The notes beneath the pieces are model-generated. The model did no database searches. It was given only the letters and a program-made list of their open reading frames with translations, and had not been told where the DNA came from. A stretch of 64,000 nucleotides of DNA, from assembly GCF_954871325.1 (NCBI RefSeq), contig NC_088779.1:21826846-21890845 (forward strand), written 5' to 3'. Origin of the DNA: Gordionus sp. m RMFG-2023 (Eukaryota > Nematomorpha > Gordioida > Chordodea > Parachordodidae). This document shows positions 41,761 through 54,261 of this stretch, in pieces. A program made the position numbers and the translations under genes. Positions within the stretch are counted from its first letter, which is position 1, and each line of letters opens with the position of its first letter.

Positions 41761-44700
41761 ATTATGAATGATTTGTAAATATTGGAGATTATTCGTAAAT
41801 ATTCAAAATTATTTATAAATATTTGAAATATAGCATGTTCCTTGAGGAAACTCTATTATTTTAACTTTTTTTCAAATATCACTTTTAAATCTCAACAATT
41901 CATTTTTTTTGGAAAATATTTAGTTATACCAAACAAATGAGAATAGTAAATTCTATTAAACGCTCGAATATGAATAGTAAATTATTCGATTTATTTAAAA
42001 TAATCGAATGTGAATAACTCATTATCCGGTTTATATTCGTTTTTAAATACGCCTACTGAATACGATCGATTGGGATTATATAAGGCAAAAAAAGTTTCGA
42101 AGTTTACACGTCAAGCTTGCGTCATTTGTTTCAAAAAAAATTTTTTTTTGATAAATGGCGCTATAAATACAGAACCAGAAAAGTGATAAAAAATTATGTA
42201 TTAGAAAAAAAATATATATAAATTATTGATCAATTTTTTTTAGTTCATTTGGTAGTAAGAGAAAATGGGATGAAGTGAAGAGATTATATGAATAAATAAT
42301 GGAAGAGTGGAGGGGGGTAAATAATACAATATTTTATTTTTTAGAAAGATAACCCCGTTATTAATGTAATTTTTTTTATATCGTACATTTTTTTTATTAA
42401 ATAGCACTATAATTATCAACTTGAGTTGACTGAAGATAATCAAAAGTTAAATTATCGCATTTAATTTTATTAAGGTTATTTCTAAAATATTATTTCCAAT
42501 TGAACATCGTAATAGTTGCGAATTCATTTTTTATTATAGAACCAATCGAAATAAATATCTTATCTAACACATGTTAATAATGTGTAAAATTTATTTTATT
42601 TTTTAAGAGAAAGAGGATAATACAATAAAAAAAAGAGCTCATGTCCAGTTATACCAAAAGATATAAAATTTTTAATGTTTTTTCTTTCTATTATTGGGGT
42701 GGACATTTTGAAGATGGGAGAAAAAGGATCAAAATAGTATACGCGGGGAAGATTATAAATGGAGGCGATATATAAGCGGATGTGGAAAACTTAACCTTAT
42801 CGAAGGTGATAGGCAAGCGTGCTCTATGATATATACGCGTAACATGCGATATAAGACCTTTCTTACATTCCTAAATAGCATCGTCTCCTTAGAATGATCC
42901 ATAAGGGTGTAATCAAGCCCTAATTAACCACTAAACCCATATAGTATTTTCTTAATGAACCCAAAAACTTTTGGACACCCCCCCCCCACCATTTTTATTA
43001 TGGGATATAAGGCTTTTTATAAGCCTTAAGTCGAGAAAACAATTGGTTTTACATTTAATATTTTTTTAAATGCCTTAGGGAAAAGGGGATTTATCGATTA
43101 AATACGAAAAACAGATGGATTCTGACCCAAAACACTTTTCTAAAACCTACTAAACGTGGACTAGAAAATGAACATGAATCCGACACCCTCCCCAGAGGGC
43201 TGTATTTGTTCAGGAAATTTAGTTTATTTTATGATTAATTACTTATAAAACTAAAAAATATAAGGTTATGTCAAAGATTGACTTTTTTTGTTGATCCTAA
43301 TACAATTATGATAATATTCCTATTTCGCCAATAAAACTTTTAGATGTAATTAAAAATAGTTTAAGCCGTTTAATAGTAATTTCTAATTATATCTGATCTA
43401 GACCGAGGGCACATAACCGAACGTAATTTTTTAAAATAAATTCTGAACTTGGACCCTTACTGAAAAGGTGTAAATTTTACCAGGTCCCAAATCCTGGTAA
43501 AATTAATTATAAAATATCTGAAATCCAAAATCAAAACGTGTGAAAGCTGTATATAGTATTTCTTAATTAAAGTGATCTTGAAGATTAATTGATAAGATAG
43601 AAAATTTACAAATGATAATAATGTATAAAAAATTTTTTTTATTAACAATAGTAGGATTAGACTTCTCCCTTTTTTCCAACAATTGTATTGTTTTTTTTAA
43701 AATCGATTATTACAATTTTTCATAAAGATAAAGTTAACTTCAAATGCATGATAGAGATTGTATTTGAAGAGTATAATTTGAAGAATTAACAGAAATCATT
43801 ATATTAATAGGTGTGATATGTAGTATTTAAAAAAAAATTGATCTGTAAATTATAAATGTTTTACAATAATCAGCCACCTCACAATTAGTTTTGTAAATTT
43901 GCTGTGCCAAGTCAAGTAACTGGACTCATTTGAAGTTTAGTTGTAAACAAATTAAATGTGACTTAAGTTGAAAAATTTAGAATAATAAATATCATTATTC
44001 AAGTCAATTCAAGATAGATTTTTATGATAAAATCGTCAGAATGAGCTTAGCCATTTGGCTCAACGCAGCTAATTACCTATTCACAAAGAAATAAGAATAG
44101 ATAAGCATGCCCGCATTGATATTTTTAAAAAGATTTTCAGCCCAGCCTGTAAAAGACATTCAGTGCAAGTTGCACTGGCTAATAATTTTTTGTGAAATTA
44201 AAGTAATAGGCTTGACTTGCTCAGTTAAAAAAAAATCAGGGTAGTCTGGCCTCACTATTTCATATAATGCAATCAGCCTAAAAAAGTATTTTGTGGTTAC
44301 TCTGGCCTAAAAGTTTATTTTAGTTTTGCCCATGAGCCATGCCATGCAGATCTCTGGTATGAAATATAAAATAAATATATCTGAACTTTTTATTAGGGCA
44401 TAGATACATCAATAACAATAGTTAGTATTGGGTTGATACTCATGGCAGTATTGGTCAATCCTTTTAACTTTAACTAATACCAGTGGCTAATACCAATAGC
44501 ATCACTGGAGGTTTATCAACTACCAAGTGTGTGTAGCTGTTTTATATTTTTTGACATGCCCTTATTTTTTCTGTTTTGGCAAATCTAAATTTTATATTCA
44601 TGTTAAGTCCAAATTTTCTATTTATCACACAAAATTTTGGCCTAGATTTCCTATTACTAAATTTAATAAAAATCAAAATATGATCAAAATATCTAATCTT

Positions 44701-46202
44701 AAAATATAATATTTGTTCTTTCTATAAAATTAGCAAGATGACAAATAAATTATGTCCCTTCCCCTAAAAAAAATATTTGGGGCATGAGTAAGTAAAAATG
44801 TTACTGCTATCATTGAGTGATAGATAAAAAAAAAGTTGCATATATACTTATAAGAAAATAAGGTGTTAATTATTATCCATCCTTCTTTCACTCACATAAA
44901 TTAATTATAAATGCTAAATAAAAAATGATAATATCAATAAATTAATTTGTGGCTTTTCTGAATATATATTATATTAATAATTTTCTTATATCATATCAAA
45001 TATTGGCCAATGTCTTATTGATTAAAAGAGTGGTACCAGTGTAAATCTCATCGGATAAGCACCAACAGTCAATAATGGCAAATAAGACAATCTAAGTTCT
45101 GCAATATATATTCTTTTCTTTTAATTAGAAAAATTCTACATAGAAGAATTTTTGCAAGATCAATCATAGTTTTGGTCAACTTATAACAATTTTTACTATA
45201 GTCAATCCAAAATCAGGTTAAGATCTCATATTTTTGAAATTTTATTTAAGGTATTTTAATATTTAAATGAGTGATGGCCTAATTAATAAGTTATTAAAAT
45301 TCTATTTATTTTCATTTTGAAATAGTAAAACCAATATTATTTAACACCTTAATTTGGAATATTTATATTAAACAACAAAACTAAACTGATAATATTTTTC
45401 ACAATTTAAAACAAAAATTGTTATTTAAAATTTCTAATTATTTATAAGGTACAATTTTAATATAAATATTAAGATATTAATATTTATTACCTATCTCCCT
45501 TTTTTGAATACTTAGTCATGTCATATGTATTGTATTTGTATCCTTTAATTTTTACATGTCTTGTTACATGTCTTGTAATTGTAATAATAAATGCGATTTA
45601 ATCAAAATAAAAAACATATGACTCCAAACAAAACAAAAAATCTAATATTTTAACAGAATTTGGCTAATTAATTTTAAAATATTAATAGCTGATTTTATTG
45701 AAATTCTACTCGTTATATATTTATAAAAATATTAATAATTTTATAAAATAAAATTAAGAGTTTATTATTATAATTTTCTGAAGTTTTATAATAAAAATGG
45801 CAAATCAAGACGTATGTATTTCCTATTTGTAATTTTATTAAAACAATATGTAAATATATAATGATTATTTAATACTTTCTGTATTTATGAGCTGCCATTA
45901 AAATCTAATCTGCTAATCAGAACATGTTGCTTTATGTGTCTCTTTGTTTCGGTTTTTTTACATAGGTTAGGTTATAAAATATTTGCTAAAATGATATCAT
46001 TAGTGAAAGTAAAATAGGATTTTCATAAATTTTTTCAATAATAAAACAGAATATTAAACAACTAAAAGTTATTGAATTAATATTTTGTCCATTTATTTGA
46101 TAAATATTTTAAATAAAATTTATCACTAAAAAAATATACATTTATTATTTTTAAAAAAAATTATCTATATGATGATTATTTTTTATTTTTTAGAGATTGA
46201 AT
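41761..46202. other. AT-rich stretch without recognised gene
   Basis: Upstream of the first visible RhoGEF exon, so possibly a 5' intron or intergenic. No exon or element with two ends found. A C10 tract lies at 42978-42987. Confidence 0.45.
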
Positions 46203-47088
46203 TGTTAAGGTTGGCAGGGAGTTAGACAAGATTTAACTAAAAAATTTAAGATTTTTATTTATAAAAATATATATAAAATATTTTAACTCCAAAGTACACT
46301 AAATTTCTATGCTTATATAGTTTACAAAATCTATCAAGTAATTTATATCGAATTATTGAGTTAATTTTATAAAACGAGTCCGCGAGGTTAAAGTTAATTT
46401 AATATAAAGAATAAAAAAAATCAATCTTTTAGTTAATAGATAGCGATCGATTAGGACATCACAACATTCCACCCTCTAAAGGAACCCCGCCTAGGTTCTC
46501 TTTAAACGTAAATCTTTTGTGTTCAAGGAGTTTCCCATATTTTGATCATAAAATCTCTCATAGTTTCGTCTTGGAAAATGTTAGTTATTTTGGTTGTTAA
46601 ATCTTTGGTTGCCATAATATGGTCAAATCTGCCATGGTTGTCTAAACTGATGTTTGTAATTACCATAGTGTCTGTTGCTCTCAGTATATGGCATCATCTG
46701 GGTATAGTCATATCTAGTATTAGTTGGTTTTTGATCGTAATATATAGGAAACTCCTTGAACACAAAAGATTTAGTCTAAAGAGAACCTAGGCGGGGTTCC
46801 TTTAGAGGGTGGAATTTTGTGATGCCACCATGTTAAGGTTGGCAGGGAGTTAGACAAGATTTAACTAAAAAATTTAAGATTTTTATTTATAAAAATATAT
46901 ATAAAATATTTTAACTCCAAAGTACAATAAATTTCTACGCTTATATAGTTTACAAAATCTATAAAGTAATTTATATCGAATTATTGAGTTAATTTTATAA
47001 AACGCCGCGAGGTTAAAGTTAATTTAATATAAAGAATAAATAATCAATCTTTTAGTTAATAGATAGCGATCGATTAGGACATACAACA
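46203..47088. mobile_element. fossil LTR-like element, short non-autonomous (TRIM-like)
   Basis: Two direct terminal repeats (46203-46465 and 46831-47088, about 97% alike) begin TGTTAAGG and end ACAACA. Between them, 46466-46531 and 46742-46828 are near-perfect inverted copies of each other around a 210-bp core. Far too short to carry a polyprotein. Family unassigned and orientation uncertain; repeat similarity suggests a fairly recent insertion. Confidence 0.75.
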
Positions 47089-47639
47089 GAAATAACAAAA
47101 AAATTTTTTTAATTTAGATCATCAAGTTTCTTATCTAAAATTTCAATTACTTCAATCTTTAGAAATATGCGTAATTAACCGATAATCCACCTACTGATCT
47201 ATGCTTATGCTATTTATTTGTAAAATTTTTACGTTTAAATGCTTTACAGCCTTATTTTAAAATGTTTTTTTAAATTAATTAACCTAATTCCTTGCTAGTA
47301 TGCTTTACTTTGAGGGCCTGATGAGCGACCCATAGGTACCATGGGTATTTTTAGCCGTATTATCGATTTTCAAAACCTCTCTTTATTAAATTTTTTTTAA
47401 TATAACCAATAATACCAGTAAACCCGTAAATGAAGGGTAAATAGGATATTTTTCCCACAGATAACCCCCCAAGAATGACGGGCATATTTCCCCATTAAGG
47501 ACGAATTAGAAATGTACCTTTATTTTGATGCGATATGATTACTTAATTTACCATTATTTTTAAAATATGTTAACACTATATTAGTATTTCAATATGAACA
47601 AATAATTGTTACATAATGATTATTATCGAATGATGAAGA

Positions 47640-48335
47640 AAATTCTGATTTCCCATCGTTCTCGAAGAGCATGATAAATGAAATATAAAAATAAAATAAC
47701 TAAGTGCAACATAATCGCGTACAATTTAGTTTTCTGGTATATTTAAGAGAATATAGGTATTCATGTTTGATAAAGAGAAAATACTTGAAATTGAAAACTG
47801 CATGTGAGAAATATATGGTATTTCAGATAGGTTTAATTTGATTTTAGTTAAACTTTATATAGATTCATTTATTTGCAAAAGTTGCAATATATTTATCCCT
47901 TCAACGTATAATATTTACATTAAGCTTTAAAATTTTGTAATATGATCCTTATATCCTCAGTCCAGATATCATTGATATATTGTATGTGAGATCATGATTT
48001 TATATTTTAAATTTTTGAAGGTGGGTTATATAACTTTTTATATTGTTCTTTAGTTACATTTCAATTGATGGGATATTTGTCTCTTATTCTAAAATCTAGC
48101 TTTGTAATGAAAATTTAATTTTTACAACCAATATAATTAGATCTTGCCATATATGCATTCTCACATGTAGTTTTCAATTACAAATGTTTCATTTTCTCTT
48201 CATCCAACAATGAAACCTATATTCTTCTAGATATAAACCAGAAAACAAATCGTAAGTGCTTATGCCACATTTAGTTTTTTTTTTATTTTATCTTTTTCAT
48301 CCATGATTTGTAATTTGTAGTTATTTCCATTAGGA
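47640..48335. mobile_element. fold-back element with long inverted arms
   Basis: The left arm (about 47660-47830) and inverted right arm (about 48150-48320) share TTAGTTTTCTGGT, AGAATATAGGT, AAAGAGAAAAT and GAAAACTxCATGTGAGAA in the same order, over about 170 bp each. The 320-bp centre is AT-rich with no open frame. Outer limits approximate. Confidence 0.72.
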
Positions 48336-49048
48336 GAGAAATTTCAATTCATCAAAAAATTTTCAGATCTTAAATAACTTAAAAATATTTAAAAAAATTA
48401 CAATTGATTAATGATTAAATATATCTTCCATGCTTGTGCTATGCCCAACTTGAAAATTTTGCATATATATTTATTAAGCCTTTACTACATAAAAAAATTT
48501 GAGAAGAACAAATGCCGATTTGTTTTGTGGTCATTTCCGATTTTTGGCATTTAAAATTTTCAGGAATGTGTAACAATATGCCACTTTAAAGGCCTGCCAT
48601 TAAGTTATAAAAAAAATTTAAAAGTTTCTAACTATATTATATTCAAAGATATTTAAAACTAAAGGAAATGCATTTTATCAAAATATCAATAAATAAGTTA
48701 AAAAAATAAACCAATAATAAAAACAAGCAATCTCTTATTTTAATGTAAAAATAAATAAACATTAAAACAAAATAAAAAATATACTTCTAGAAAAAAGCAA
48801 TAATCATAAAAATATTAAATAAATGAAACTGGATTCAATAAAATTAAATAAAAATTAGCCCAAATAAAAAAAATGTCAGATAACGTAAACGGATATATCA
48901 TTGGGTAAAAAATAAGCCAATAATATTAGAAGAATAGTAAACTAATAAAAAAGTAATTTGTTTCATATATATTAAATTTATTGCTATTAATTTATAATAT
49001 GCGTGCATAGGGAGAGCCATTGTTTCGGAAGTGGGGGACAAGTCAAAT

Positions 49049-52000
49049 TAGAGATAAGCGCGGGCCGTGAAATCACGAATAACCCATCGTGTCACGGTAG
49101 GTCACGGCGTAAGTGTGAATAAATTTTAAATTATTAGGCGTGACTGGGCGTGACGGGCCTTACCAATCCCGGGCGTAATCGGGCGTGAACATAAATTTCC
49201 CGTGAATCAAGGAAATTTTAATTTTTAAAATTTTTTTTATAAATATAAATATAAATTTGCAATTTTAAATTTTAATTTAGTTCTTTTTTTAAAAAAGAAT
49301 AATTTTTGAAAACAAAAAATCTTCCGCATTTTATAAACAACATCCGGTATCATGCTGTTAGTTCTATTTTCTTTTTATGTTTAGGTGTTTAATCGCGAGA
49401 CTTTTTGCTAAATTTTGTTTAAACTTTTTACTGAAAAGTCAGTTATATTTTATTTGTAAAGATCTTCGATCTTTAAATGCAACACTAGGCCAATGCATGA
49501 TCAATAAAAATTACTTGTCTAACCACTGTTTTTTGGACGGATGACTATAAAAATCGAAGTTTTTTTAACCATTACAGTACATATTATAATTAAGGATTTT
49601 GAATTAAAAACATACGCCACAAAGAAAATGAAAACAGGGCTCAATATTAAAAGTGTAGTCATTTTAATTTTAGAAGAATAGACAGAAGTAGAAAATTATT
49701 TAAATAAATGTACAGTTTTGTGACTGATAACGGAGCAAATCTTATAGGTGCTTTCAAAGATGAGAAACACTAGCATGTATATGCCATATACTAAATAATA
49801 TTATGCCTTATATTTTTAGCAATTGTTTAACTGAAATGGCCTTAAATACAAATAGTGTAAAAAAAATAGTGCAATATTTCAAACAATCTACAGCTAATAG
49901 CAAGCTAAGTAACACCCTTAAAAGATATAATAACGAAATGGAACCAGCGAGAAAATGTGGATTTTTGAGGCCGATCAGAGGAAAATATCAAAATAGAGGC
50001 CGATTAGGAAAAAAGTATATTATTATGTTCACATTATTTTCTCTTATCATTTATTTATTTTTAATGATATCTCTATGATTTGAATATCTCATTCCTTGAC
50101 AATTGTCATGTCGTTTATAATTTAATGCATAAAATACCAGTAACGTCGCTTGACGCTATACATCATTACCACGTTCTTTTCTTTGTTTTTTTTTCAAATG
50201 AAGTAAAAACGCTTCCGTTTGAGTAGAGTGAAAGCTAAGTTTTGATTAATTCATTATATTACATTTTTATACATTGATTTATTGTAGAAATAGTATAGCC
50301 CACATTTCTTGTTCTTAATTCATTGAAATCAAATAAAATCCAGGTCGGTGAATCAGATAAAAGGATGGATGCTTGGGTGAAACAGAATAATTTATCTGGC
50401 CAAAATAAGTTGAGAAAGCTGCAAAAAATAGGTTACATAAGGCACGTGAAAAAGCTCTTAGAGCGTATATAGTAGAGAGCTTGCTCCCAATAACGATAAA
50501 TGCACTTCAATTTATAATAGTTAATAAATCATTTGAGACAAAAACTTGATAATTTATGTAAATTTAAGACTCTAAGTACAGCTATAATATATTTGGAAAT
50601 TTTTGAAATAATGGGGCCACGTCATATCTTCAAACTAAAAAATTAGGTACTTTGTCAGCATGGAAAATGATGGAAGAGATGCTAACTCTTTCTGTATCAT
50701 CGATTCAAAATAAAGCAATAAAATGGCTTCTAATTTAAATGAAACACTTTAATATTTAAAGCTCCCGGAGAGCATCAGGGTAGAGAATGTTCTGCCAAAA
50801 AATCGAATATGATGAGCGAAGAGAATATATAGTGACCAATGCCAAGATAAACGCCCTCAAGAAACAATTGATCTTTATAGGTTCGGAGTATTTCGTCCTA
50901 TAATTGATCAAATTATAAACAGCTTGTCTGAATTTCTCTCTGCGAATTAAGAGCTTATTTTGAATGTGCAATATTTGCATCCTAGACATTTTGATGAAAT
51001 AAATAGTAAAGATATATATTGAGTGTTAAATTACGTAAAGAATAATGTTCATTTGCCAGTGTATTCAAAGTTTGGTAGCAGAATTAATTGAAACGGACGA
51101 TAATCGTATGTACAAGTGAGGAGTCAAATGAAGAAGATGGAATATTACAATATGATAATAACTCAGAGTGTGATGTAACAAGTGTTTAATATGCGTGTAT
51201 GAAATTTTTAAAAGATGCAATATGCATACATGTGACACGAATTTATTTTTGGCATATGAATACATTTTAATTTTGTCCTTTACGCAGGTTAATTGCGAGA
51301 AAACATTTAATAAATTAAAAATTATAAAAATAAGTTGAGAGCTAATATTGACCAAGAAAAATTAGAAGCGTTTTTTAATTATGTCAGTTGAATTAAAATC
51401 ATTAGCGCAGATTGAACTAGAAGAGCCGCTATAAAAAAATTCCCACGAGGCCGTAGCGTCGCCAGTCCCCCTGAATGGAACTCTGTATATATCATGATAT
51501 AAAGTTTCTTAAAATCATATATGAAATACAGGTGTACTTGTTTAGAAAGCAAGAATCAAATTGATTAGCCACAATTGATATCAACATCATACGCGAGTTA
51601 GATAAAATTTTTATCAATATTTAAAGAATGCTCGGATAATCTGAGAGCAGACACAATAAATGAAGTTTATCTATGGAAACAAAAATTAGTAAAATTTTGT
51701 CAACCTTCTGAAGGTGATACAATAATAATCAAAACCTTGACCAGATTTCTTTTAAAATAAATATTATGCAGTCATATATAAGGTAGACTTAAAATTCTAG
51801 ATCCGAATTTTAAAAGTCTTAAGATTTTAATAGAAGAAGAAAAGGAAGATATATATATATAAAATAACCTTACAAATGTTAAATGATATAAAATTAGTGA
51901 TATGCCTAAGTCAATGACAACTATAATTTATAACTTTCCACATTAATCCTACACTCATAAAAATCCATATATTATAAATGAAACATTTAGAGAATTTCTA

Positions 52001-52561
52001 GGAGGATTCTGATGAGGCATCAACATCTACCAATGAAAGCTGTGAGGATGAATTATAAAGATTCATCGCTCATAGACAAATAACAATGACAATATTTTGA
52101 AGTTTTGGAAACAGGAATATTTTTCCTTTTTTGAATTAGCGAGTAAAATTTTGCCAGTCCCGACAAGTTCGGCTTCTAGTGAAAGGTTATTTTCTGTAAC
52201 CAATCTCTTATTAGATGAAAGGCGTACACAATTGAAATAAAAAAAAATGGGCATTCTTCTTTTTCTAAATAAAAATTTCGATTTATAGATTGTAATTATT
52301 TTTTGTTATTAATATGAAATATGAAATTAGAGAAATAAATAGAAATTCAAAAAAGAGTAAAATTATAGCAATAGTTTTAAAAAATTTAAAAACACCGTGA
52401 ATTTTCGGGCTTGACGGGCGTGAATCAAATATTGCCTTTCGTGAGAGCACTGGTCGAGGAGAAACTTTTTTAAGTGGTGAGCATGAATGGGCGTGAATTA
52501 TTTTATTGCCACCATGAGCAGGCGGGCGGTGAATAAAAAATTAGGTCCGTGCCCCCCTCTA
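49049..52561 (+). mobile_element. hAT (Ac-like) DNA transposon, 3.5 kb, inactive and interrupted
   Basis: Termini TAGAGATAAGCGCGGGCC and inverted TAGAGGGGGGCACGGACC. Flanks AGTCAAAT (49041-49048) and ATTCAAAT (52562-52569), 7/8 target duplication. Plus-strand pieces: FVTDNGANLIGAFKD near 49719; NCLTEMALNTNSVKKIVQYF near 49820; PEWNSVYIMI near 51470; at 52156-52240 PVPTSSASSERLFSVTNLLL then DERRTQLK, the hAT dimerisation block. Several stops and shifts. CGTGAC/GGGCGTGA words repeat near both ends. The middle is replaced by another transposon fragment. Confidence 0.87.
49940..51470 (+). mobile_element. DUF4371-type hAT fragment inside the 3.5-kb hAT
   Basis: Between the N- and C-terminal halves of the host element, the plus strand reads SDKRMDAWVKQN (near 50358), YRFGVFRPIIDQIINSLSEF (near 50878) and near 51310 FNKLKIIK followed by an SVELKSLAQIE block. 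These are blocks of the DUF4371/ZMYM-type hAT family, different from the host's. Boundaries are approximate: no clean terminal repeat pair was found. Confidence 0.6.
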
Positions 52562-53160
52562 ATTCAAATCTGGTGTTGGCAAAAAAATATTTTCATTTCC
52601 GAACTCAAAATTTCAATTAACCAACCGAACTTGATTTCTTCTGTCAGGATCTGCTGGATAGACCTAAAATTTAAAATTAGGTTATACAGGAACCTTCATT
52701 TTATAAATTAAGATAAAGTTAATAGATAACATTAGATTAACATTAAGAAGATGTAAAAACGATCACTTATAGATTATGGAGATTATATTTTAGATTTGCT
52801 TCTATTGTATCCTAATAAAATTTTTGAGCATCAGAGTAAACTTTTTATTTTAAGCTAATATGTTTTGAGATTGCACGATTGGGGTAGTTAGCTATATTTT
52901 GACAAATGCTAAAGTGAGCAAAATGGAGTATATCGTCAGGCCATAACCCTAAATTTTCAGGGGAGACGGGTAAAATTGATGTACTTTATTTTCGCATATA
53001 TTATGCTAAAATTAATGTACAGCCTAATCCAAGCTATCAGTGCCTAGTGTCCAGAGTCAAGTGAATCTAGATACAGATACATTGTCTAAAAATTGATCTA
53101 GATATATACATCGTCTAAAAACTTTTTATTTTAATTATATACAGAGATTGCTGTTGTTTT

Positions 53161-53380
53161 TAGTGTTGTTAAAAGGCTCGTTTTGAGCCGATTTTTAAAA
53201 CGGCTAGCTCAATATTTTAGCCAGAAAAATATTGTCTAAGCCTCGAGATTTCGTTAATATATGTCCACCCTTTGTTCCTTCAATAAGCAAAATCTTCAGG
53301 CTTGCATAGTATTTTCCTGGATGAAATAATGAGTTAGCCGTTTTTAAAAATCGGCTCAAAACGAGCCTTTAACAATGCTA
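53161..53380. mobile_element. hAT-type MITE, 220 bp, perfect target duplication
   Basis: Arms TAGTGTTGTTAAAAGGCTCG and inverted TAGCATTGTTAAAGGCTCG continue with TTTTGAGCCGATTTTTAAAA for about 50 bp. The flanks are the perfect 8-bp duplication GTTGTTTT (53153-53160 and 53381-53388). Confidence 0.93.
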
Positions 53381-53800
53381 GTTGTTTTGGAACAGAAACT
53401 TATATTATGAATAAATAGTTAAACAACATTTTTTGTTCTCATTCTCAATGTAATGCCAATACCCTATTTTTATCGTTCTTTAGAACAAATTCTTATTTAA
53501 AACAAGTATTTAATATAAAAAATTCTTTTACCTTAGATATAATTTATTCAATAAAAGTCAAGGTTAATGATAGGTACTGCCTAAGGTAGTACCTAAAAGA
53601 TTAAAATAATTTTGTGCATAGATGGTATTGTTGTTAATAATTAAGGAGCGTCATGTCATGGCTAAAAGCAAGTATTTATATATTCTTTTGAATATGAAAA
53701 ATATCCTACACAATCTTGAAATGATATCTATAGATATAAGAGAAAAAAATATATAATCAATATTCATATGTTATAATATTCTATATATATTTTTTCTATT

Positions 53801-54045
53801 ATATCGTTGGTCCAGAATTGGAGTGCTTTGCGCAAATTATTAAAATGGGAAAATCAAAATCAAAGTTTAAAATAAAATATAGGAAAAAGTTATTGATCAA
53901 TTTTGACAATAACCTTTGGCAAAAATTATAATATTTTTTTAATCTAGTTTTTTTATATATTGGGAATAAATAAGTTATTATCCACTTCTAACTCAAAAAT
54001 TTTGAAAATGTCGAGTGGAGCACTCCAATTCTAGACCGACGATAT
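53801..54045. mobile_element. inverted-repeat MITE, 245 bp
   Basis: Arms ATATCGTTGGTCCAGAATTG and inverted ATATCGTCGGTCTAGAATTG continue GAGTGCT. Target duplication is probably TA, but the end is palindromic and the superfamily unassigned. TTTTGAAAATGTCGA near its right end recurs at about 1652. Confidence 0.8.
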
Positions 54046-54261
54046 TAGTCTTAATATTTTTTAATATATATTAATATAAGTTATATGTTCATATGAAATA
54101 AAATGAATTTGCATTCAACTATATTTATTTTTATTATAAAAAGTGTTAAATAAAAGTACAAAATGGATCTTAAAAAAATATTTAAAAACAGATATAAATA
54201 CATCGAAAATAGTATCTAAATATATACCACATTTTTGTATCTGGATACTTTAACAACTCTG

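Larger units (their letters stand above)
53052..54261. mobile_element. probable hAT-type MITE split by later insertions
   Basis: The right end is, inverted, CAGAGTTGTTAAAGTATCC with GATACAAAAATGTGG, matching the 29316-29489 family. The left end CAGAGTCAAGTGAATCTAGA is degenerate but carries the family's ATCTAGATACAGATAC. Flanks CTAGTGTC and TTAATGCC agree only 5/8. Two shorter elements lie inside it. Confidence 0.5.

Noticed and set aside
42700-42880. GC-richer patch upstream of the PDZ exons as a possible first RhoGEF exon
   Set aside because: An ATG frame followed by GTTAAG exists on the minus strand, but its exit phase does not fit the entry phase of the first visible PDZ exon.
46542-46790. 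Plus-strand open frame of 82 hydrophobic codons
   Set aside because: It lies inside the LTR-like fossil across its internal inverted repeat; not a host gene.
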